A stretch of 64,000 nucleotides of DNA, from positions 85,001 through 149,000 of the forward strand of contig JACVTC010000053.1 in assembly GCA_016946835.1 (NCBI GenBank), read 5' to 3'. The position numbers were made by a program, and so were the translations under genes. This DNA is from Neocallimastix lanati (nom. inval.). Taxonomy: Eukaryota > Neocallimastigomycota > Neocallimastigomycetes > Neocallimastigales > Neocallimastigaceae. The notes beneath the pieces are model-generated. The model saw nothing but the letters and a program-made list of their open reading frames with translations. It searched no databases and had not been told where the DNA came from. Shown here in pieces: positions 55,263 through 64,000 of the stretch; position 1 is the first letter of the stretch; each line of letters starts with the position of its first letter.

Positions 55263-56034
55263 TTGACTAAACATAAAACATTGTTAAGTACAATTTTATA
55301 TATTTTTAATATAACTAAATATTCTTTAACAATTATTTATAAATTAATTATTTATTCTATAATAAATTTATATGGTTAGATTTTTGTTTATATAATTAAT
55401 TATATAAGATTAATAATTATTATATTTGGGCTGCATTTCGTTAAGTGGCGTATTAATATTAATAAATGAATGAATAAATAAATAAAAATTCAAAATATCT
55501 TTTTTTAAACTTGTATCTTTTATATTAAATAATTAATTAAAGATATTTTTTAGTATTTTGTGGAATAATAATAAAATAAATATTTATGATTTTTAATTAT
55601 AAAAATATAATTAATTATAAAAATATATTTTAATATTTTATAAAAAGTAATATTATAATAACAATATTTTAATTATAAAAATATTTTTTATGTTTTTAAG
55701 CTAACCTAATCCAATAAAGATTAAAAATACTTTTATCATTATTATATTAATTCATTTATTATCTTTTTAAAATAATTTTTACTATTAAAAAATTATTATT
55801 ATATATGACAGAACTCATTTGGTCAATTTTCTGTCATTTCATAATAATATATTATCAATCAATAATTTTAATATTGACAAAATATTATTTTTGAATTTTT
55901 TACATCAAGGATGAATAAATTCCTTCATAATAGTATTAGCCTATAAGTATATATCACGGATAAAAATCAACCTTTTGTTGTCAATAGATGTTCCATGACA
56001 TCGAAAACTTCGGTTAATTATCTTTTCCATAATG
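55263..56034. other. AT-rich spacer with MITE end and an inverted match to 6047-6205
   Basis: A TGCATTTCGTTAAGTGGCG word at 55431-55450 is another end of the MITE family. Positions about 55695-55850 are the reverse complement of about 6047-6205, including GACAGAACTCATTTGGTC and CTAACCTAATCCAATAAAG. No gene is seen. Confidence 0.5.
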
Positions 56035-56330
56035 AACAAAAAATTCATTATAATGATAATATGTAGAAACTACATGATATTATTAATTCTTCGATTTCAA
56101 TGTTACAACATATTCAGTTTAGAATAATATAAAACGTAAGGTTCACTTTCTATAGTTTTCCTATATTCCAAAATTTTTCTCTTTGTACCAGAAGCCACTT
56201 AAGAAAGGATAATCATCGATTTTCATCAGAGTTACAGAAAGCTGTAATTAATACACCCTGATATAGACTAGTCCTTCTCCTTCAACTCTCAGTGGACCTG
56301 AAAAAGTAGTCCATTTCATTGAGGAAATTA
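56035..56330. repeat. Second copy of the unclassified fragment at 29165-29450
   Basis: Same order of blocks and orientation as at 29165-29450, with substitutions. Lies downstream of gene 5, whereas the other copy lies downstream of gene 3. Confidence 0.6.
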
Positions 56331-57912
56331 AAAAAATAAAAGAAAGAAATAACATCTGTAAAAATAGCGGAAGACATACTAAATTTTCTCTTAAAGCAAA
56401 GATAAATATTATCAAGAGATTCATAATCCATAGTTTTATTGAATTAAAAAAAAAACAGTTATTACTATTTATGTTAGATGAACTCGAAAACCTTAGTAAT
56501 ATGAGGTTTCTTTTTTTTTTTTTTTTTTTTTTCTCTTGTTAAATCTATTCAATATTAACCCTCTTGATTTCAAAATATTTATTTTTATTATACCAAATAA
56601 AATCAATCAAGAGAGTTTTTGTAAATATAAAATCCACCACTTCTAATAGTAATAATGCTATATAATTTAATTTAATTTTAATATCTTCTAAATAAAAAAA
56701 CATAAAAATTTACACATTTTTCTTTATTCCAAAAATAAATCTGTTATGAACTAATAACTCCTATTTAATTTAGTGTTGATTAAAATTTACTAAAAAAAAA
56801 TTTTTTTAATTCAAATTAAATAAAAAAAATATATCAAAACAGTTATTACAGCTTGAAAATAATCCTCTTTTCATAAAAATGAAAACAATAGATGTTCAGT
56901 TCCATTCCATTCATATATATTAATAAAAATTAAAAATTTAGTTATTTTTTTTTTATAATTAACAATCTAATAAAATATAAATTAATTTATATGTAATTTA
57001 TTAAATATATAAAAATTTTCAATACATCACTATTTTAAAAATTATTGATGATTTAAATATTAATAATTAATACTTATAAATAAATTAAAAAAAAATAAAA
57101 TAAAATAAAATAAATAGTAAAATAAATAGTAAAATAAATAAATAGTTAATAAATAAAATATTTTATATAGAAAATGATTAATTTTATTATATGTTATATA
57201 TATATATATATTAATAATATTTATTCATGATTTTTTTATTTTATAGTTATTTAATGTTACATAAAATATTTTTTATAATTTTTTTTTTTTATAAAATTTT
57301 TATATTTTTTAAAATATATTATAATATTATTAATATTGATAATTTCATTTTAATGAATATATATAATATATTTATTTTTATTTTCTAATCATGTTTATGT
57401 TTATAATAAATAATTTATTAATTATATAATTTTATTATTTTATAATAATAAAATAATATTAATAATTTAATTTAAAATTTTAAAATTCTATAATTTTAGA
57501 ATTATTTTATATATTTTATATTTTTATATTTTTATATATTTATATTTTTATATCTTTATATTTTTATATTATTATATTTTTATATTTTAATATTTATATA
57601 TTTTTATATTTATATATTTATATATTATGATATTTTTATATTTTTTATAATTTTATAATTTTATATTTTTTATAATTTTATTATTTTATAATTCTATATT
57701 TTTATAATTTCATTAATTCAAATTTTATAATTGAATATAATTTAATAAAATATTTTTAATATTTATATATTATTTTTTTTATTTTTATGAATTATTTTTC
57801 TTTTAAAAAATTATTTACTTTGTATTAATTGTTTAAATTGAAAAATTATTTGTATGTTTATTTATATTTTTTATTTTTGATTATAAATATATTTTATTTT
57901 CGTTTTCGTTTT
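56331..57912. other. 3' flank of gene 5, shared with gene 4
   Basis: Aligns from about 56376 with 41815-42720. Ends in (TATATTTT)n-like runs (57500-57700) before the stop codon of gene 5. No gene. Confidence 0.5.
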
Positions 57913-57915
57913 TTA

Positions 57916-58357
57916 ACAGCGGGATGATATTATACCACACCATTCATTAAATTCATATCCCCATGATCCATTTGAATCAGTTTCATAGATTCTACATCCT
58001 TTACAACATGGATATCCATATATTTCAGACCAACATTCTTCAGATTCACTTTGTTTCGAGGAATCTTCATGCTTGGCTAAACCACACCATTCATTTTTGG
58101 TGAAATCATAACCCCAATCTCCATATTCATCTTGAGCATAAATGTTCTTAACTTTTGATGAACAACATGGATATCCATATATTTCCGACCAACACTCATC
58201 GGAATTACCTTGACTTAATGGATCTTCATTTTTAGTTAAACCACACCATTCATTCTTGGTGAAATCGTAACCCCAATCTCCATAGTCATCTTGAGCATAA
58301 ACGGTTGTAAATTCAGATGAACAACATGGATATCCAATGAATTCTGAAAGACATTTG
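57916..58357 (-). other. Gene 5: three C-terminal fungal dockerins
   Basis: Nearly identical to those of gene 4 (for example [18 protein letters not shown] against [18 protein letters not shown]). All Cys and GYPCC motifs are intact. Confidence 0.9.
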
Positions 58358-58374
58358 AGTGATGTTACTACTTC

Positions 58375-59170
58375 TGTTGGTTCTTCTAATGTTGAGGTTG
58401 CTGTAGGAAGAATAGTATCTTCAACAAAAGTAGTAGTTTCAACAACAACAGAATCAAAGGTTGAAGTAGCAGTAGAAAGAACGGAATCTTCAATAGAAGT
58501 AGTGGTTTCATCAATATTAGAATCAAATATTGAAGTAACAGTAGGAAGAATGGTATTTTCTACAGATGTAGTAGTTTCAATATCAACAGAATCAAATGTT
58601 GAGGTAGCAGTAGAAAGAACGGAATCTTCAATAGAAGTAGTGGTTTCATCAATATTATAATCAAATATTGAAGTAACAGTAGGACGAATGGTATCTTCAA
58701 TAGAAGTAGTGGTTTGATCAATATTATAATCAAATATTGAAGTAACAGTAGGTAGAATGGTATCTTCTACAGATGTAGTAGTTTCAATATCAACAGAATC
58801 AAATGTTGAAGTAGCAGTAGAAATAACAGAATTTTCAATAGAAGTAGTGGTTTCATCAATATTATAATCAAATATTGAAGTAACAGTAGGAAGAATGGTA
58901 TTTTCTACAGATGTAGTAGTTTCAATGTCAACAGAATCAAATGTTGAAGTAGCAGTAGAAATAACAGAATTTTCAAATGAAGTAGTGGTTTCATCAATAT
59001 TAGAATCAAATATTGAAGTAACGGTAGGAAGAACGGTATCTTCAATAGAAGTAGTAATTTCATCATTATTAGAATCAAATATTGAAGTAACGGTAGGAAG
59101 AACGGTATCTTCAATAGAAGTGGTGGTTTCAATGAAGGTAGAATCAACTATTGAAGTTGAAGTTTCCGTT
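58375..59170 (-). repeat. Gene 5: linker with about eleven ~23-residue repeats
   Basis: Alternating units of two types, one with DTVLPTVTSIFDSNID and one with NSVISTATSTFDSVDI, repeated so that a two-unit (138-bp) block is visible. Five units more than gene 4. Confidence 0.85.
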
Positions 59171-60779
59171 GGATATAATAATTCAGTTTCGGTTATTGTT
59201 ATATTATTGTTGTTATCAAGATAGTTTGGATCACATTCAATATTATATTCTTGGCAAACAAATTTATATTTTAAGAGAATAAATTGTTTCAATCCTAATT
59301 GTGATATATCATATTCAGTTGAAGCTTCCCATTCCTCCATAGTGTAAAATGTTCTACTGTTTATATTCATTCTACCAGGATATTTACCATCCGAATTTGG
59401 TGTTTTATCTAACTTAACATAAGGTCTAATAAATGATTTTAATTCATCAATTCTAGGGAACAATATTGCTGGATTAAAAACTTTAACTACGATTTCTTTT
59501 AATATTTCAATAAAATGATCATAATTACTATAAATCAATTTATATGCTACTTCATTTTTCAAATATTCATCAAAAGTTTTATATATGTCACTTTCATATG
59601 AAGATAACGTCCAACCCAAATCAAAATCAAAATCAAGAACTAAATAAATCCATTTATTATTTTGAGGATTTTTATAAATATAATAATTATGATAACTATT
59701 AATATGATCAAAAGAAGCTGCTAAATAATCAATAGCGACTTCTTTATAAAATTGATCAATATCAAAAATAGATTCAACATCTGTCCATGATTCAGCAGTC
59801 GTCAATTTTGCTAAAAATTCATAGAGTTCTTTCTTATCCGTGGCTTCTTTATTTTCATTTTCAAAACCAGATCTTCCATCATATGTTAAGGAACAACTAT
59901 CACATTTATATAAATTTTTAGTATCTTTTTCTCCATAAACATGTTCTATCCAAGTTTCTTTATATACATCTGTTAAAATATATAAACCTATAAATTCATC
60001 ATTAATATATAATAAAATATAGTTTGCTGAAAGTGATGGTAAGCCTAATTTATTATGAATATCACTCATTAATTTAGTTCTCATATAGGATGGTTCTGAA
60101 ATATCACTACGTAATTTAAATTGACTACGACCAAATAATTCTTTATTTCCACGAATTTTTACATTAAAAGCAGGTTTTGCATAATTACGAGAATTATGAC
60201 CACCTAATGAAAAAGTAATTTTTTTAAATGATAATGTTTGACTATAAAAATTTTTAATTAAAAAAAAAATAAAATAAAATAAAATAAAAATATACATTAA
60301 TATAAATTTTTAATTAATTAATAAATTTATAAATAAATAAATATTAATTTATTTTTTTATTTATTTATTTATTTATATAAAAATAATAATAAAACAATAT
60401 AAAATATATAAAATATAATATATATAAAAAGAAAGGTTTAATTTAATAAAATAATAATAAATTAATAATAATAAATAATATTTATAAATAATTATAAATA
60501 ATATATAAATAATAATAAATAATAATAAATAATAATACATATAATAATTGTATTATAAAAATTAAAATAAATAATAATTAAATAATTAAAGTAATAAAAA
60601 AAATTTATAAATAATTACTTATTAATTTCAACTGTCATAGAACCATTTTTAGTTTTAAAATTACTTCTATAATCTGTTTTACTTTCATTATTGGTAATAT
60701 TAAAATTGTAATTTTCGAAATGTTCTTTGAAATAATTAGAATCAAATTTACTTTTCATATTATTTTCAGCATCATCAGC

Positions 60780-63378
60780 ACCATTATAAATAAATTCTCC
60801 ATCCTTTAGAGCTGTTTGTGTTCCTAAGCGATATATATAATATTTAAATCTATTTTTAACATTTTTGGATTCCATTTTTAATTGAGAAATAGTATAAAAG
60901 ACTTTGATTAAGTTTAATTTATTATTATCATTGAAAGTATTAAATAAAAATTCTAATTGATCATCTGAATCATACAAATATTCATATTGAATACTAATTT
61001 CTAAATAATCTCTAAAATTGATATTTGGATGTCCATTTTCATTCATTGGTAATTCAGGTAATATTTCGGAAAAATCGTATCCTGGAAATATTTCATTAAA
61101 GTTTTGTTCATTTAAGTATTCAATTACTTCTTTAATAAATTCAAATGACTTTTTCATTATTTCGAATTCTCCATTGCTCATCTTTACTACATTATTCCCA
61201 TATTCATTTATATAATTTAAGAGATCATCATCAATTATTTTAGATGTATCCATTTCTGAAAGAATATAAAATACATTTATTAAATTTAACTCCTTATTAT
61301 TATTTAAGATATGAAATACTTGTTCATTGAGATAATCATATTCATAATCCAACTCCCTAGAATCTTTTTCTGGAATTAAAAATATTTTATAATCAATATT
61401 TGGATATCCATTTTCACTCATTGGTAATAACTCATTAAAATCATATTCTGGAAACATTTCTTTAAAGTTTTGTTCATTTAATGTATTAACTATTTTTTCA
61501 ATTTCTTTAAAATATTCCTTATTTAAATTTAAATAATAAAAATTTCCATCATCATCTTTATGGATATTATTATTATTAAATTTTTCTAAATAATCATATA
61601 AATAACTATCTTCTATCTCAGAAATATCTAATTCTGGAAGAAGATAAAATAATTTTATTAAATTGAAATATTTATTATTATTAAAAATATTAAATATAAT
61701 TAAATAACCATAATCATATTTCTCTTCTAATTCTTCATATTCACTTTCAGAGATTATATATTTTTTAAAATCAATATTTGGATGTCCATTTTCATTCATT
61801 GGTAATTCAGGTAAAATTTCAGTATAATTAGTTCCTTTAAATATTTCATTTAAATTTTGTTTATTTAAATATTCTACGATTTTTTTAATGTCTCTGACAT
61901 AATATTTGTCAATATATTGGAGATTTCCATCATCATCAATAATTACATTATTTCTAAAATCAACTATATATTCCAATGATTCATCATCTTTTATTTCAGA
62001 AGTATCTAATTCTGGAAGAGTATTAATTACTTTTATTAAATTTAAATATTTACTATTATTAAAAATATTAAATAAAATTAAATAATCATTATTATATTTC
62101 CTCCTCTAATTCTTCGTATTCACTTTCAGAGATTAAATATTGTCTAAAATCAATATTTGGATGTCCATTGTCTTTCATTGGTAATTCAGGTAATATTTCA
62201 GCATAATCATTTCCTTTAAATATTTCATTAAAGTTTAATTTATTTATTTTTTCTACAATACTTTTAATATATTGGTTACAATAATTTGATATATATTGGA
62301 AATTTTCATCATTATCTTTATAGACATTAAATCCGAAATTATTAATACTACTAATTAAATCATCATCAGAATTTATTTCGGATAAATCTAATTGTGAAAT
62401 AGTATTAAATACTTTTATTAAATTTAAATATGTATCATTATTAAAGATGTCAAATAAAATTTGTTCGTCTGAATATTGAGATTTTAATTCCTGATATTTT
62501 CTTTCTGTTGGTACATATTTATGAAAATCAATATTTGGATGTCCATTTTCATTCATAGGTAATTCTGGTAATGATTCATTGAAATCAAATCCTGGAAATA
62601 TTTCATTAAAATTTTGTTTATTTAAGGAAATAACTATTTTATTAATTTCTTTAATATAATCCGAAGATGTGTATTGGAAATTTCCATCATCATCCATATA
62701 TACATGTAATCCATATTTATCAATATTTTTCGTTATATCATCAAAATTATTATTTATTTCATAGATATTCAATCCTGAGAGAGTATAAAATACTTTAATC
62801 AAATTAAGATATTCATTATCACGAAGATTCTTAAATACTATTTCATCTATGTCATAAAAATAATCATTTTCACTTTCATCAATAATGTATTTTTGATAAT
62901 CAATATTCGGATGACCATTTTCATTCATTGGTAATTCAGGTAATATTTCATTAAAATTATATCCTGGAAATATTTCTTTTAAAATTTGTCTATTTAATGA
63001 ACTTACTATTGCTTTAACTTCTCTATTATATTTATTACTTTCATATTGATAGTTACAATTATCATCCATAAAAGACCAATTAAAATATCTTTTTATATAC
63101 ATACTTAGATTTTCATTTTCATTTAATAGATATTCATCTAAATTCGAAATAATATTAAATACTTTTATTAAATTTAGATGTTCTTGACTATTTAATATAT
63201 TAAATATGATTTCTTCTGAAGAATTATAAACATTAATTAAATTTTTATATTCTTCTTCTGTGATAATATAATTATTAACATCAATATTTGGATATCCATC
63301 TTTATTAATTAATAATTCAGGTAATAATTCATTAAAATTAGTTTCTGAATGTATTTCATTAAAGTTTTGTTCATTTAT
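60780..63378 (-). repeat. Gene 5: seven tandem ~126-residue modules
   Basis: Same order as gene 4 but with one fewer module: the two near-identical modules 5 and 6 of gene 4 correspond to one module here, whose N-terminal part is closer to module 5 and C-terminal part to module 6, as expected from unequal recombination. The frameshift lies in module 4. Confidence 0.85.
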
Positions 63379-63759
63379 TGAATAAATTATCTCCTTAACT
63401 TCATCATTAATATAATCTGCTGAAAATAAAACCTTTGCTATATTCTTTATATATTTATATTCATCTTCAGGTAAATTTATTCTAACGGTAGGAACTTCAT
63501 TATCCATTTTTTCAAATAATTCAGCTCGCTGACCTTTTGGAATAAAAGGTACATCACCCAAAACATAATAAACTATAATTATATAAAAATATAAGATATA
63601 AATAAATATTAAATTTATTATTATAAATTAAAAAATTTATAAAAAATTTTATAAAAATAATATTATTTAGAAAGTTTATAATATTTATTTATAAAATATA
63701 TTTTAATATAAAAAATAATTACCAAATGAAAACAAAATAAGTGGAATAATTATTTTCAT

Positions 63760-63958
63760 TTTAATTATATAGATAAAACCTTTTTTTTTAATTTGATCAA
63801 TAATTTTTTTCTTTTTCTTTTTAATTTTATTTATATTATTATTATAATCTACATAAATTTAATTAATTTATATATTAATTTTATTATTCCAATTTTATTT
63901 ATTTTTTTTTTTTTTATTTATTATTTAATGAAATTATATATATATTTTTTTTTTTTTC

Positions 63959-64000
<42 letters not shown>
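63760..64000. promoter_or_regulatory. 5' flank of gene 5, running into a poly-T tract at the window end
   Basis: Resembles the proximal 5' flank of gene 4, with a pyrimidine tract CTTTTTCTTTTT. The last 40 bases are T, so the window (or the contig) ends in a homopolymer. Confidence 0.45.

Larger units (their letters stand above)
57913..63759 (-). pseudogene. Gene 5: repeat-expanded CotH protein with three dockerins, one-base frameshift in exon 2
   Basis: Exon layout on the minus strand as in gene 4: 63723-63759, 60619-63572 and 57913-60241. Exon 1 encodes MKIIIPLILFSF and splices in phase 1 to the same VYYVLGDVPFIPKGQ start. In module 4, an extra G in GAGGAGGAAATAT (about 62100; gene 4 reads GAGGAGAAATAT) shifts the frame and brings stops within three codons. 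Frame-length arithmetic shows this is the only break: exon lengths minus one base give 1772 codons plus stop. Downstream frames are intact: seven modules in all, KTKNGSMTVEIN, the CotH core with SFD...HN and DFD, a linker of about eleven 23-residue units, and three dockerins. Either the gene is a very young pseudogene or the extra base is an assembly error. The apparent start MYIFILFYF near 60297 is intron sequence. Confidence 0.82.

Noticed and set aside
60242-60297. Start MYIFILFYFIFFLIKNF of the long exon-3 frame of gene 5, which resembles a signal peptide
   Set aside because: These codons lie in intron 2, upstream of the conserved TATAG acceptor; gene 4 and the others splice at the same place and use exon 1 for secretion.

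Overview
The window looks like nuclear DNA of an anaerobic gut fungus (Neocallimastigomycota; genus not resolvable). Three things point there: intergenic DNA that is almost pure A/T with long homopolymers and (AAAT)n tracts, small phase-conserved spliceosomal introns, and secreted proteins that join a CotH-type kinase-like domain to C-terminal Cys-rich fungal dockerins (CBM10-like), the combination known from fungal cellulosomes.

The main content is a head-to-tail array of five paralogous three-exon genes, all on the minus strand: gene 1 (7186-12965), gene 2 (20303-25289), gene 3 (30324-35335), gene 4 (42721-48554) and gene 5 (57913-63759). Each has a 37-nt first exon encoding most of a signal peptide, a large second exon that is mostly a tandem array of about 126-residue modules, and a third exon with the conserved CotH core, a Ser/Thr-rich linker made of about 23-residue repeats, and two or three dockerins. 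The module array lies between the N-terminal strand of the CotH domain and its 'KTKNA-x-M-x-VEIN' strand, so it looks like a repeat expansion inside the CotH fold. Genes 1-3 (subfamily A: GEISFF N-terminus, two dockerins) and 4-5 (subfamily B: GDVPFIP N-terminus, three dockerins) form two groups. Module number is 8, 6, 6, 8 and 7; linker units are 6 in gene 4 and 11 in gene 5. Gene 3 carries a premature stop before its last dockerin, made by a 6-bp duplication. Gene 5 carries a one-base insertion in exon 2. Genes 1, 2 and 4 read through completely.

The gene blocks share flanks as well as exons (for example 25290-27680 with 35336-40010, and 41815-42720 with 56376-57912), so the array grew by segmental duplication. 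Between the genes are decayed mobile elements: three copies of a Mutator-like (MULE) element with a FLYWCH-type zinc finger (4835-6045; 14840-17330; 50926-55262 inverted and itself interrupted), copia-type retrotransposon fragments (integrase 3849-4745; RNase H with polypurine tract and LTR start near 28150-28480), short MITE-like elements with a TGCATTTCG core, and A/T satellites. A 32-codon signal-peptide-like reading frame (50831-50929) abuts one MULE end.

Taken together, the five proteins would be secreted, dock to cellulosome scaffolds through the dockerins, and present a putative kinase core with a long, variable-length repeat arm. The role of the repeat arm is unknown. No RNA genes, CRISPR arrays or prokaryotic regulatory sites were seen. 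Coordinates of spliced genes come from reading the splice sites by eye and checking that all joined lengths are in frame.
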